Both the position numbers and the translations under genes were made by a program. A DNA stretch of 64,000 nt from Umezawaea endophytica. Lineage in GTDB: Bacteria; Actinomycetota; Actinomycetes; Mycobacteriales; Pseudonocardiaceae. A model generated the notes under the pieces. It was not told the DNA's origin. It made no database searches and saw only the letters and a list, made by a program, of their open reading frames with translations. Positions 1-8,616 of the stretch are shown here, piece by piece; position 1 is the first letter of the stretch, and every line of letters begins with the position of its first letter. The stretch lies in the NCBI RefSeq assembly GCF_025061645.1, contig NZ_JANYMP010000031.1, forward strand, positions 47,518-111,517, read 5' to 3'.

Positions 1-3000
1 TCTGGGGCATGTGCGAAGCCCAAGCGCTCCAGTCCGCTGATGACGTTTTCCACGCGCAATGCGTTCGCCCTGAAATCGCCAAGTAGTTCGAGAAGAACGC
101 GTGCGATCTCCTCGCGAAGGCCAACGCCAACGTCTGTAAATATGGTCACGACGTATTGGAATTCGAACCCTGGGGTCGAGGCGGAGCGGAACAGCTCGCA
201 CGTTTGGGCTACCGCGCGAGGATGGAATTGGGAGCCCAACTCGATCACGCAGCGCAGTGCGTTCTGTCGGGATCGTTGCGACTGGGTAGGGTCACCTGCC
301 AACTGGAGCATGGTTTCGGCGATCTGGTTCCGCTCGGTGTCCGACGACATGAACCGTTTGATGGGGGATGGCCAAGGGTATTGACGTGTGTGGTAAAACC
401 GAGCCTGGTCAAGGAGGGTCATGAAAGCGTCATCGTGGAATCGGGCGTCAAGTCTCACCAACTGGTCCCAAGCTTCCAGCGTCGCTTCTTGATCAGGACA
501 TGCCGCGATGACGTCGAGCAGTTGCGAGATGACCTTGGGGTGGAGTTCCGGTCCACTGTGGCTGAGCCGGGTCGCGGCCTGGACGCGGTTCCTTGGGATC
601 TCACCTAGGTCGGCCATGAGGTTGCAGAGCTGGTGCAGGGCGGATGATCGGTACGGATCTCCCAGGTCGAGGAGGCTTCCGAGGATCGAGATGCGCACGG
701 GTGCACCGAGCTGGACTTCGGCCAGTAGGTCCAATAGGTGTTCGGCCGCTTCGGTGGAATGCTTCGGGCTCAGTTTCGCAAGCGCTTTGGTCGCCGTGTG
801 AACGCTGTTGATTGTCGCTTCTGGATCCCTGATGATGGTGCGAAGTTCGAATTCTGCATGGTCACGAAATGCGGGACCGAAGTTTGCTAGCTGACTCACG
901 AAGAACTGGCGTTCGTGGGTAATGGTGCCCGGCTTGGAAATAGTGGAAAGTAGTAGCTCTCCGGCAGTTATGCGGTAGTCGGGACCGAGAATTCCGAGTG
1001 CTTCCGCGGCCACGAGGCGTTCAAGGAACTGTCGCCTGGCGTCTTCGATTATCGATTTCAGCGCCGCGGCCGCTTCGCTGGTCTTCTCCGGTCCGAGTTG
1101 CGCCATTCCGAGCGCAGCGTTTTCCCATGCGCCAGCGTCGTACCCCTTGTCATGCAGTACCGCGCTGAACATCTCAGCGGCTCGAGCATGGAACTCGACA
1201 CCGATCTCGATCAAGCCCGTCGCGGCGTCGACCGCCACAGTCGGGGGAATCGTCCTGTCGTCCACCAGACCGAGCAACGTCTCGACAGCGGTCCGCCGGG
1301 CGTCGGGACCGAAGGCGGCGAGGATCACGGCGGCTGTGCGGAGGTCGGGGCCGGAGGCGTAGGGGTCGCGGAGTACGGAACGCAAGCCGCGTTCGGCTGT
1401 GTCCCGTTCGCTTGAGCCGGTTTCGGACAACGCCTCGGCCGCCGCCAACCGGACCGCGACCGACTTGTCCGCGTCGTCGACCACGGCGGTCAGGAACGTG
1501 ATCGCTTCGCGCGCGTGTGCCTGGCGGATTCGCACCGCCAACGCCGTGGCCGCTTCCGTCCGGGACTCCCACGGTGCGGCCTCGTCGCGCATCAGCGTCG
1601 CCAGCCACTCGGTCAGGCCTGGGTGCTGAGTTGCACGACTGGTCTGGGCGAGCATGTCGGTGACGACGTACTGGGTGGTCATGGCCCAGCCGCGCACGGT
1701 GTCCAGGAAGGCGTCCACGGCCTGTGGGCCCGCGGGCATCCGCTTGGCGAGCAGGCGGGCCGCGAGGAGGTGTTGTTCTGCGTCGCCCGCTCGGAGCCAG
1801 CGCAGCAGCGGGTCCGCTTCGCCCTGCCTCAGGTGGGTGTGGTGCAGGATCACGGTTCTGGCGTAGCTGCCCGCCTCCTTGATCCGCGCCGCGTGCAGCA
1901 GGCGCACGAAGGCGTCGGGCGTGAACGTCGCGGGGAGGTCCTTCGCCTCGGCGGTGGCGGCCAGGTGCTCGGCGAAGCTGTGGTGCAGGAACTGGAGATC
2001 CTCACCGCGGACGACCAGGAGTCCGGTCGACACCAGGAACGCGGTCAGCTCCTCGGCCCACCCCGCGGTCAGGCAGTGCTCGGGGACGGTGACGTGCGTC
2101 CAGTCGCGTGCGGCAGCGACCAGGGAAGTGTCGGTCTCCACCCGCACTCGGCCGAGGTGCTCCAGGAGTTGGTCGCGGTGCTGGGCGAACGGGCTCGGCC
2201 GCGTGCGGGCCCGTTCGAGGAGCAGGGCCAGGTACGCCTCGTACAACTCGTACTGGTTGTCCGGCAACGGCTGGTCGGCGTGCCGCTGGAAGACGATCGC
2301 CGCGATCGTGGCCAGCAGCGGCACGCACACCAGTTCGTCCAGGTGGGCCGCGCGGATCTGGCGCACGAACCGGTCAGCCGGATCCGGGCCTTCCTCAGCG
2401 AACCAGTTGAGGGCGAACCGGTGCAGGGCCTCGCGGTTGAACGGCTGGAGTTCGTAGCGCATCGTCCCGACGCGGTGCAGCGGGGCGATGGCGGCGCCTT
2501 CGATCGGCCGCGTGGTGAGCACGACCCGGTAGGGCGACGCCGAGGCGCACGACGCCAGCACCTGCACTAGCCGGTCCCGGTCGTCGGAGTCGGCCACCTC
2601 GTCCAAGCCGTCCACCAGCAGCAGCCAGCGGCAGCCCACGACCCGGTCGCTCAGCGCGGCGGCCGTCACGGGGGCGTGCAGGAGGGCGCCGTACTCGGCC
2701 CGCGCGCTCTCGGCCAGGGCCTCGGGGAAGGGGATGTCCAGTCGTACGGCCAACTCCCGCGCGCTGAGGCGGAGGGGCACCACGGGTTCGGTGAGCGGCT
2801 CGGCACCACCGGACGTCCAGCGGGCCGCGATGTCGGCGGCCAGCCGCAGCGACAGCGTGGACTTGCCGTGCCCGGCACCGCCCGTGACGACCAGGTGGTC
2901 GTCGCCGTCCAACGCTTCCCGCACGGTCCGCACCGGTGGTCGGACGGCCACGCGCGTCACGGGTGGGGTGGGCGCCTCCAGCAGTTGGCCGTGCCCGTCC

Positions 3001-3341
3001 AGGATCGGGGTGGGCCTGGATGGTTCGGCGCGCGGCTCCTCCGCCCAGCCACCGAGGTCCTGCCGCACGTAGACCTCGGCCAGCGCGGGGCGTCGAGCCC
3101 CTGGCAGCCGGTAGGGCGACTCCTGCGCCGCCGCCACCTGGGCGCGCAGCAGGGACGCCACCTCGGCGGGCAGGACGGGGAGTTCGGTCCAGCTCTCGGG
3201 TGCGGGGTGGAGTGCCGCGGCCGCCGCGGGCGCGGCGTCGTGGAAGTGCACGTCACCGTGGATCACGCCTGCCAGGACGCTGGGACCGACCACGGTTCCC
3301 TCGATCAGGTTGGAGATGGTCGCTTCGCCGTCCCGTTCCAC
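1..3341 (-). CDS. NLR-like NACHT NTPase with HEAT-like repeats (3' end outside window)
   Basis: Open on the minus strand from a GTG at 3341 (RBS-like GAGGGGG just upstream) to the window edge, giving 1,113 codons with no stop. Residues 9-34 form a short Gly/Val-rich motif containing VVGPSVLAGVIHGDVHFH. A P-loop GGAGHGKST lies near residues 154-162, and a Walker B LLLVDGLDEVAD near 240, typical of NACHT/STAND ATPases. From about residue 500 onward the protein is helical, with repeated Ala/Leu-rich segments of about 35-40 residues such as AVRLAAAEALSETG, as in HEAT or Armadillo solenoids. STAND NTPases of this layout act as signal-sensing switches, some of them in phage defence. The ligand and effector cannot be read here. 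The N-terminal motif resembles amyloid signalling sequences of bacterial NLRs. No enzymatic effector domain is seen in the visible part. Confidence is high for the class and low for the role. Confidence 0.85.
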   Translation of the reverse strand, partial: MERDGEATISNLIEGTVVGPSVLAGVIHGDVHFHDAAPAAAAALHPAPESWTELPVLPAEVASLLRAQVAAAQESPYRLPGARRPALAEVYVRQDLGGWAEEPRAEPSRPTPILDGHGQLLEAPTPPVTRVAVRPPVRTVREALDGDDHLVVTGGAGHGKSTLSLRLAADIAARWTSGGAEPLTEPVVPLRLSARELAVRLDIPFPEALAESARAEYGALLHAPVTAAALSDRVVGCRWLLLVDGLDEVADSDDRDRLVQVLASCASASPYRVVLTTRPIEGAAIAPLHRVGTMRYELQPFNREALHRFALNWFAEEGPDPADRFVRQIRAAHLDELVCVPLLATIAAIVFQRHADQPLPDNQYELYEAYLALLLERARTRPSPFAQHRDQLLEHLGRVRVETDTSLVAAARDWTHVTVPEHCLTAGWAEELTAFLVSTGLLVVRGEDLQFLHHSFAEHLAATAEAKDLPATFTPDAFVRLLHAARIKEAGSYARTVILHHTHLRQGEADPLLRWLRAGDAEQHLLAARLLAKRMPAGPQAVDAFLDTVRGWAMTTQYVVTDMLAQTSRATQHPGLTEWLATLMRDEAAPWESRTEAATALAVRIRQAHAREAITFLTAVVDDADKSVAVRLAAAEALSETGSSERDTAERGLRSVLRDPYASGPDLRTAAVILAAFGPDARRTAVETLLGLVDDRTIPPTVAVDAATGLIEIGVEFHARAAEMFSAVLHDKGYDAGAWENAALGMAQLGPEKTSEAAAALKSIIEDARRQFLERLVAAEALGILGPDYRITAGELLLSTISKPGTITHERQFFVSQLANFGPAFRDHAEFELRTIIRDPEATINSVHTATKALAKLSPKHSTEAAEHLLDLLAEVQLGAPVRISILGSLLDLGDPYRSSALHQLCNLMADLGEIPRNRVQAATRLSHSGPELHPKVISQLLDVIAACPDQEATLEAWDQLVRLDARFHDDAFMTLLDQARFYHTRQYPWPSPIKRFMSSDTERNQIAETMLQLAGDPTQSQRSRQNALRCVIELGSQFHPRAVAQTCELFRSASTPGFEFQYVVTIFTDVGVGLREEIARVLLELLGDFRANALRVENVISGLERLGFAHAP

Positions 3342-3736
3342 TCGGCCCCCTCGCGGTCGTCTCGTCCGGTGCGTCGATATCGGTCGTTTCGAATGGTAAC
3401 TTTTGTGCCCGGACGGCGGTGGGAATACTGGGAAATTCCCAGTATTTTGTAGTGGGTCATGGTCCCGAAAAATGCGGACCGAGAGAACTCGGGTCATGGT
3501 ACGGATCTGCGGTAAGTATTGTGAAACCAGGGCCGATCGAGGTGAATTCCTGTCGGTGTAGCAGATTCCAACCGCGTGTTCTCGATCGGCGTCCCGCTTC
3601 CCTCTAAAGGGCTAGTTTCATTGTTTCGGTCGCGTGTTAGCTTCGATGACGGCTGCTATCGGACGACTTGCGCGATGGCAGCCGCCCACCGGGTGGTCGA
3701 TGCTGCCGGTGTTCGGATCCAGGGGAAAGGTGCGCC
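3342..3736. other. intergenic region between divergent NACHT and EF-hand genes
   Basis: These 395 bases hold no convincing gene. They must contain the promoters of both divergent genes. The clearest element is a perfect inverted repeat at 3424-3446. The AT content is higher than in the flanking genes, particularly around 3385-3450 and 3600-3645. Confidence 0.6.
3424..3446. promoter_or_regulatory. perfect 10-bp inverted repeat, candidate operator
   Basis: The arms AATACTGGGA (3424-3433) and TCCCAGTATT (3437-3446) are exact reverse complements separated by AAT. The repeat lies about 83 bp upstream of the NACHT start and about 290 bp upstream of the EF-hand start. It has no T-run of the kind expected for a terminator, so a protein-binding site is more likely. 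This is inference from symmetry alone. Confidence 0.5.
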
Positions 3737-4222
3737 ATGTCGCAAGACAGTTTGATTCGACTGTTCACACTTCTCGACGGCAATCGCAGCGGTGGGATCG
3801 ACCGCGCGGACCTGGAATCGTTCGGGGCCAAGGCGGGTGGCCGGGCCACCGACAAGGCCGCCGCCCTCTGGAAGGCGCTGTCCGCACTGGACGCCGATTC
3901 CGACGGCGTCGTGACCAAGGACGAGTTCATCGCCGGCGCCGATTACGACACGGTGTTCGAATCCACCGTCGCCCTCCACATGACCCTGTTCGACTCGGCG
4001 GACACCGACAACGACAACAAGATCAGCCGTGCCGAGTGGGGATCCATCAACGCCACCCTGGGGATCTCGGACACCGACGCCGAGGCCAACTTCAACGCCG
4101 TCGACTCCGACCGGGACGGCTTGGTGACGCGCAACGAGTTCCTCGAGCGGGTGACCACGCTCATCCAGGGGAACAGCGACCTGGCCGCGGTCGACGTCAC
4201 GCGTCCCCCGGCCCGCACCTGA
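3737..4222 (+). CDS. four-EF-hand calcium-binding protein
   Basis: 161 residues, starting at the ATG preceded by AGGGGAAAGG. A longer in-frame extension to 3668 lacks a ribosome binding site. Four canonical calcium loops are visible: residues 14-25 (DGNRSGGIDRAD region), 52-63 (DADSDGVVTKDE), 89-100 (DTDNDNKISRAE) and 123-134 (DSDRDGLVTRNE). Each has acidic ligands at positions 1, 3, 5 and a final Glu, except that loop 1 ends less canonically. There is no signal peptide or membrane segment, so it should be cytosolic. The layout matches calerythrin/sarcoplasmic-type calcium-binding proteins of actinomycetes, thought to buffer or sense calcium. It is divergent from the NACHT gene and followed by a strong hairpin at 4281. 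Confidence 0.93.
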   Translation: MSQDSLIRLFTLLDGNRSGGIDRADLESFGAKAGGRATDKAAALWKALSALDADSDGVVTKDEFIAGADYDTVFESTVALHMTLFDSADTDNDNKISRAEWGSINATLGISDTDAEANFNAVDSDRDGLVTRNEFLERVTTLIQGNSDLAAVDVTRPPART

Positions 4223-4280
4223 GCCGCCCGCCTGGTCCTAGTCGTGGTGGATCAGGTCTTCGACGGCGTGGAGCGCGATT

Positions 4281-4318
4281 GCGGGGGTGCCCCTGAGACA
4301 GATCAGGGGCACCCCCGC
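4281..4318. terminator. bidirectional hairpin terminator
   Basis: A 16-bp perfect stem (4281-4296 with 4303-4318) and a six-base loop GACAGA lie between the convergent EF-hand and SARP genes. The right arm is followed by TTTGG. Position and stem strength fit a shared terminator. Confidence 0.85.
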
Positions 4319-4351
4319 TTTGGTGTGCGGGCAGCACGCAGGCCAGGGCCG

Positions 4352-5218
4352 TCAGCCGAAGCTGGGCGAGCCGATCAGCCGCCACCTGTTCTCCAGGTGG
4401 TTGGCCAGGATGGACGTGCGGCTCTGCCTCTGCTCGGGACCGGTGGTGGTGCGCAGGACGTGCCGCTGCGCGTGGCGCAACTCCTCACCCGGCTCGCTGC
4501 CGAGCTGGTCGATCAGCATCTTCCGGATGTGCAGGAACGCCGCCAACGCGTCGGACTGCCGACCCGCCCCGTGCAACGCCAACATCAACTGCGCGGTCAA
4601 CGACTCCCGCAACGGATGCGCCCGCACCAGGTGCGACAACTCCGGCACCAACTGCGCGTGCCTGCCGAGCTGCAACTCCAGGTCGATCCACCACTCCAAC
4701 GTCTGCATCCGCAACTCCAGCAGCGGCGGCACCTCGATGTCCTGCAACGTCGGCGACGGCACGTCCAACAACGGCGCGTCACGCCACAACGCCAACGCCG
4801 AGGACAACGCCGACGACGCGTCCGCCAACCGCCCGCCCGCCGCCAACGTCGCCGCCCGGCCGTGCAGGTCGAAGAACGTCGCCAGATCACTCTCGCCGGG
4901 ACCCACGCTCATCATGTAACCCGGCGCCCTGGTGGTGATCCGCTCCGCCACCCGCGGACCCAGCGTGCGGCGCAGACGCATCACGTAGGTCCGGATCGTC
5001 GGCACGGCGCTGGGCGGCAGGTCCTCACCCCACAGGAACCAGGCGATCCGGTCGATCGAGACCACCCGGTTGTTGTAGAGCAGCAGACCGGCCAGGATCG
5101 TGCGTTGCTGAGCGGCGGGCAACGGTATTTCCACGTCGTTCAGAAAAGCTTCCGTCGGGCCGAATATCCCGAAGCGGATTCGCGCGTCCAGTGGTCCGGT
5201 ATCTCGTGCCCGCGCCAT
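4352..5218 (-). CDS. SARP-family transcriptional regulator (wHTH + BTAD only)
   Basis: 288 residues from an ATG preceded by AAGGAAGAGG; an upstream in-frame start at 5272 has no such site. Residues about 15-105 form an OmpR-type winged helix (IRFGIFGPTEAFLNDVE, then LPPSAVPTIRTYVMRLRRTLG). Residues about 110-250 form the bacterial transcriptional activation domain (LATFFDLHGRAATL through LHGAGRQSDALAAFLHIRK). No NB-ARC or TPR module follows, so this is the short SARP type (ActII-ORF4/RedD class), not AfsR. SARPs usually activate nearby biosynthetic gene clusters by binding direct repeats. No biosynthetic cluster is next to it here, so its target is unknown. Confidence 0.9.
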   Translation of the reverse strand: MARARDTGPLDARIRFGIFGPTEAFLNDVEIPLPAAQQRTILAGLLLYNNRVVSIDRIAWFLWGEDLPPSAVPTIRTYVMRLRRTLGPRVAERITTRAPGYMMSVGPGESDLATFFDLHGRAATLAAGGRLADASSALSSALALWRDAPLLDVPSPTLQDIEVPPLLELRMQTLEWWIDLELQLGRHAQLVPELSHLVRAHPLRESLTAQLMLALHGAGRQSDALAAFLHIRKMLIDQLGSEPGEELRHAQRHVLRTTTGPEQRQSRTSILANHLENRWRLIGSPSFG

Positions 5219-5636
5219 AGAGTTCCTCTTCCTTGGTGCGACCGGTTGTCGACGAGGCGAATACGGATCCATCGTGGTGTGTTCGTGCCGGGTAGTTCAA
5301 TAGGGCATCAGGGGATCCGTGGGTGTTCGCGGAGTATTCACATTTGCCATTGGTCGTGCACCTGTTCCGGTGGTGGAGGATGTCACCGGCTGGAGCCGGG
5401 TGGTGAATTTCAGGCGAATACTCCGGGGGATGTCTTCTGAGCCGATGTAAATATTTGTGGCAGGCTTTTGGCAAGGCGGCGGTGGGCGACGGGTAGGTCA
5501 AACGGGAAAACAGGGCGCGGAGGCAGGAATCCCCCGGCCATTCAGGGCAGTGGAATGATGGGTCCGTGCATGACCTGGTCAATCTGCACGCCTCCGAGTC
5601 GTGCCCGACCGCGCGGCTACGACCGGCGGAACCGGG
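5219..5636. other. intergenic region upstream of the SARP gene
   Basis: 418 bases without a supported gene. It lies upstream of the SARP gene and downstream of the pdxH-like gene, both on the minus strand. It contains a separated perfect inverted repeat, CGGAGTATTC at 5330-5339 and GAATACTCCG at 5416-5425. The sequence is less GC-rich than its surroundings, consistent with a promoter region. Confidence 0.5.
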
Positions 5637-6302
5637 TTACGGCCACAGCGGATCGGTCGTCCAGGATTCGCCGGTGGCGGTGTAGCGGAGTCGGACGTGG
5701 TTGCGGTGGTGGTCGCCCTGCCAGAACTCGACTTCGTCGGCACGCACGCCGTACAGCGTCCACTCCGGGGCGACGAGAGCCGGATCCCGTCGGATCAGCT
5801 CGGCCGCTTCGGCGAGCCGGAGGTCCCGTTCGCGCGGGTCGTGCAGGACCTCGCTCTGCCGCCCGAGCAGGGCTGCCGCTCGGGCACTGGGTGACCGACC
5901 CAGGTAGTCCCGCGCGCTGTTCTCCGCGTTCGCCACGACCACCGCCCCCCGAACACGCACCTGCCGCCCGAGCACGGGCCAGTAGAACGTGAGCGCGGCC
6001 CACGGGGTGTCGGCCAGTTCCTTGCCCTTGCGACTGGCCGAGCCCGAGGCGAACTGCCAGAGCCCGCCGCTCAGGTTCTTCAGGATCAGCACTCGCGCGG
6101 ATGGCCGACCGGCGGGGTCCACTGTGGACAGTGTCATCGCGTGCGGTTCGATGACGCCCGCGTCGACGGCGTCGCGCAGCCAGTCCTCGAAAAGGGCGTC
6201 GGGGTCGTCCGGCGCGGTGTCGGGGTCGAACGCCGGGAGCGGGCCCGCGAGCGACGGGAGGCCGCGGAGCAGTCGGGTGATCGGCCTGTCCGTAGCGGTC
6301 AT
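5637..6302 (-). CDS. pyridoxamine 5'-phosphate oxidase family protein (PdxH/PhzG-like)
   Basis: 221 residues, the usual length for FMN-dependent PNPOx enzymes. It has an acidic N-terminal segment (DALFEDWLRDAVDAGV), the FMN-binding core PSARVLILKNLSGG, then the SRKGKELADTPWAALTFYWP region typical of PdxH and PhzG, and EFWQGDHHRNHVRLRY near the C terminus. PdxH oxidises pyridoxine or pyridoxamine phosphate to PLP. PhzG-type relatives oxidise phenazine precursors. The usual C-terminal R-L-x-P ending is replaced by WTTDPLWP, so the substrate is uncertain. The gene is bracketed by the hairpin at 6396 and the non-coding stretch before the SARP gene, so it is probably monocistronic. Confidence 0.85.
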   Translation of the reverse strand: MTATDRPITRLLRGLPSLAGPLPAFDPDTAPDDPDALFEDWLRDAVDAGVIEPHAMTLSTVDPAGRPSARVLILKNLSGGLWQFASGSASRKGKELADTPWAALTFYWPVLGRQVRVRGAVVVANAENSARDYLGRSPSARAAALLGRQSEVLHDPRERDLRLAEAAELIRRDPALVAPEWTLYGVRADEVEFWQGDHHRNHVRLRYTATGESWTTDPLWP

Positions 6303-6395
6303 GGCTCGATGCTATCCAGCGTTTCCCCCTCTGCGCCGCACCGTCAACGGCTGGCACCTGCGGCGACGCGCTCGCGACACCCATGGGCGGAGAAA

Positions 6396-6419
6396 AGGGG
6401 CGCCTCGCAAGGCGCCCCT
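6396..6419 (-). terminator. hairpin terminator
   Basis: A 10-bp perfect stem (AGGGGCGCCT with AGGCGCCCCT) has a CGCA loop. On the minus strand it is followed by TTTTCTCC. It ends the small membrane protein gene at 6435-6782 and separates it from the PNPOx gene. Confidence 0.85.
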
Positions 6420-6434
6420 GTGGATCTTCCCGCC

Positions 6435-6782
6435 TCAGCCGGTCGGGCGGCGTCGTAGAACAGCCTGTCCCGTGAAGATGTTGACGCTCACCCAGATGAG
6501 AATCCCGAGCTGAACGGTGATCATCACGACTGTCGCCCAGTGCGGAAGTCCTTCGGGCGCAGCCGTCAACGTCAACATCGGCGCTACAAGCGCGCCGATG
6601 ACCAGCAGCGCGGCGGTCGCCGCCTCGAGGAACTGGGAGGCGTGGCTCGACGGCACTGAAACGTCCACCGTCAGCTCTCCCTTCTCGATGCGCAACCGCG
6701 CCTCGGACGTGGGACGCTCGTCCCCGACCGATTCCAACCCGGCGAAGATCGAGTCGTCGCCGTCCTGCTCCGGAATGTCCAA
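6435..6782 (-). CDS. small two-TM membrane protein of unknown function
   Basis: 115 residues if translation begins at the TTG at 6782, which has AGAGGAGACC at correct spacing. An ATG at 6857 would give 140 residues, but its GGGGGAG site abuts the start codon. The acidic N-terminal half (DIPEQDGDDSIFAGLESVGDE) includes a beta-like segment LRIEKGELTVDVSV. Two hydrophobic helices follow, about residues 60-80 (AATAALLVIGALVAPMLTL) and 88-108 (WATVVMITVQLGILIWVSVN). The family was not recognised. The acidic cytosolic tail plus two helices suggest a small accessory membrane protein. Confidence 0.6.
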   Translation of the reverse strand: MDIPEQDGDDSIFAGLESVGDERPTSEARLRIEKGELTVDVSVPSSHASQFLEAATAALLVIGALVAPMLTLTAAPEGLPHWATVVMITVQLGILIWVSVNIFTGQAVLRRRPTG

Positions 6783-7277
6783 GTCCGGTCTCCTCTGTTC
6801 GCGGACCTCGCAGACCCCGGTTGGGACTGCGGGTCCGACGGCGGGCGTTGAGCCCATCTCCCCCGATGGGTGGAATCCACGCCCGAGCGCCGGTTATGCG
6901 GCAGATGGACGGGCTGCCGCCTGTGATTCAGAGAAGTGACCGACCTCCAGGTGGATGTGTCGGCCGCTCCGCTGGATCACCGCGTATGTGGGTGATAAGG
7001 CGAGTTGTCATGTCACTCTCCCGTTCCTCTCTCGGTTTGGTGATCAGGTCGCCTTGGTGGTGGGGCAGCCGTTGTCATGGTGGCCCCACCAGGGAAAGTC
7101 TGGCACGCCCGATATGTGCGAGCAACACTTTTCACACATTTTCTGTGTCAGAAGATGGTATTGAAGTGTGTCATCTGCGACGATGATGGGACCTGGCCGC
7201 AAAACTGCGCTGGGAGTCGTGAAGGGAGCGCGGTTATTACACCGTCGAAGGAATCGGAGGCCGTAGGGGAGCCTGCG
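6783..7277. other. intergenic region with hairpin potential
   Basis: About 495 bases without a supported gene, between two divergent small genes. A 9-bp perfect stem, TGGTGGGGC (7058-7066) with GCCCCACCA (7083-7091), has a 16-base loop. Around 7134-7150 there is a small symmetric element, ACACA-TTTTC-TGTGT. The AT content is raised from about 7100 to 7240. Promoters for the genes on either side must lie here. Confidence 0.45.
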
Positions 7278-7484
7278 GTGGTGGCCCGCGTGAACATCGC
7301 CCTGGTCAAGGAGAGCGCGAAGGCCCTCGTCAAACTTCAGGACGACACTGGGCTCAAGAAGGTCGACATCGTCAACCGCGCGATCCAGCTCTACGAGTTC
7401 ATCGCCGGCGAGTTGAAGGCGGGTCGTCAGGTCGTGGTGCGTGATGACGACGGACACGATGTGCTGGTGAAGATCTTCATGTGA
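7278..7484 (+). CDS. small ribbon-helix-helix-like protein
   Basis: 68 residues from the GTG at 7278, chosen because GGGGAG sits six bases upstream; a longer reading frame from 7077 lacks codon bias. The product has a short beta strand (ARVNIALVKESAKALVKL) and two helices (KKVDIVNRAIQLYEFIAGELKAG), then a strand VVVRDDDGHDVLVKIF. This is the pattern of small ribbon-helix-helix DNA-binding proteins found widely in actinomycetes, often without a known partner. No toxin gene follows; the next gene is convergent. Confidence 0.65.
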   Translation: MVARVNIALVKESAKALVKLQDDTGLKKVDIVNRAIQLYEFIAGELKAGRQVVVRDDDGHDVLVKIFM

Positions 7485-7525
7485 CCGATCACCGCTCTAC
7501 TTAGGACTCCGGTCGTTGCGATCCA

Positions 7526-8479
7526 TCACCCCTCGGCCGCCGGCACGCGTCCGTTCACCAGGGCCTCTCCCAGTGTGGTCAGCGAGTGCACGGTCCGTGC
7601 GCCGTGCCGGGTCGTCCGGAGCAGGCCTGCGCCGCGCAGCACGCCGGTATGTCGGCTGACCGACGCGGGCGACGTGCCGACGCGGCGAGCAAGTTCGATG
7701 GTGCCTGCGCCGATGCGGGCGCACTCCAGCACGGCGTGGCGGGTCGTGCCGAGCAGTTCGTCCAGCCCGCTCGGCGCGGTTCCGGTCCACCGGTCGGCGT
7801 CCAGGATCGGGTACACGAGCACCGGCGGCAGATCGGGATCGGTGAACGTGCCCGGCAGGCGGCCGAAGTACGAGGGCACCAGGCGCAGTCCTCGGCCGCG
7901 CAGGCGCAGGTCCCGGTGCTGCGGGAAGTCGACCTCCAGCACCGAGCCGTTCCACCGGGCGTGCGGGCGCAGGCCTGCGAGCAGGCCGTGCACGCCGGCG
8001 TCCACGAGGTCGCGGGCGCGGCGGGCGCGGTCGGCGTTGACGCTCTCCCGGACCACCTCGGCGTGCGGCTCGACGAGCACCGAGTGCAGGTGCCGCAGCA
8101 CTTCCGCGAGCACGGTCGGCCCACGCGCCCCGTCCAACAACGGGTCGACCCACGCCGGTAGCGGTCTCAGCCGCTCCAACTCCGCCGTCAACCGGTGGGG
8201 CGGTGTCGCACGCAACGCCTCCAGCCCCGCCTCCAATCCGTCGGCCGACTCCGGCGGCGTGAGCAAGTCCGGCACTGGCGCGAGCACGTGCAGCAGGTGC
8301 GGCGCTGGGTCGCGGCGGTCGAACCGCTTCCGCACCGCGTTCACCCAGCCGCGGAACAGAGGCGGGTGAACGCGATCGCGCAGTCGGCAGCCGGCGAGCA
8401 CCACCTCCCACAACGGGTCGGCGGTCGGCGCAACGGTCGTGCGCACGAGGTCATCGGTCGTGAAATGGACGCACAGCAA
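7526..8479 (-). CDS. ArsR-type winged-helix transcriptional regulator
   Basis: 317 residues from a TTG at 8479 preceded by GGGGGGAAC. A longer form from 8563 would run into the divergent gene's leader and lacks a site. About the first 220 residues form an uncharacterised ligand-binding-like region. The C terminus carries a helix-turn-helix (LARRVGTSPASVSRHTGVLRGAGLLRTTRHGART), the ArsR/HTH_20 signature with a beta-wing. Large ArsR relatives with such N-terminal domains are common in actinomycetes, and their ligands are mostly unknown. It is divergent from the secreted protein gene at 8617 with a 137-bp shared promoter region, so it may control that gene and itself. Confidence 0.82.
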   Translation of the reverse strand: MLCVHFTTDDLVRTTVAPTADPLWEVVLAGCRLRDRVHPPLFRGWVNAVRKRFDRRDPAPHLLHVLAPVPDLLTPPESADGLEAGLEALRATPPHRLTAELERLRPLPAWVDPLLDGARGPTVLAEVLRHLHSVLVEPHAEVVRESVNADRARRARDLVDAGVHGLLAGLRPHARWNGSVLEVDFPQHRDLRLRGRGLRLVPSYFGRLPGTFTDPDLPPVLVYPILDADRWTGTAPSGLDELLGTTRHAVLECARIGAGTIELARRVGTSPASVSRHTGVLRGAGLLRTTRHGARTVHSLTTLGEALVNGRVPAAEG

Positions 8480-8616
8480 GACGTTCCCCCCTGGTGAAAA
8501 CTCCCCTGACCGCCATGATGGCTGGAGATTTTCGGCCTGGCGGAACACTCTTGCGAAGTTCACCCATCGGGACGAAAGTCGCTTTCGTTCACAAAATTCC
8601 GATCAAGGGGGAGAAC

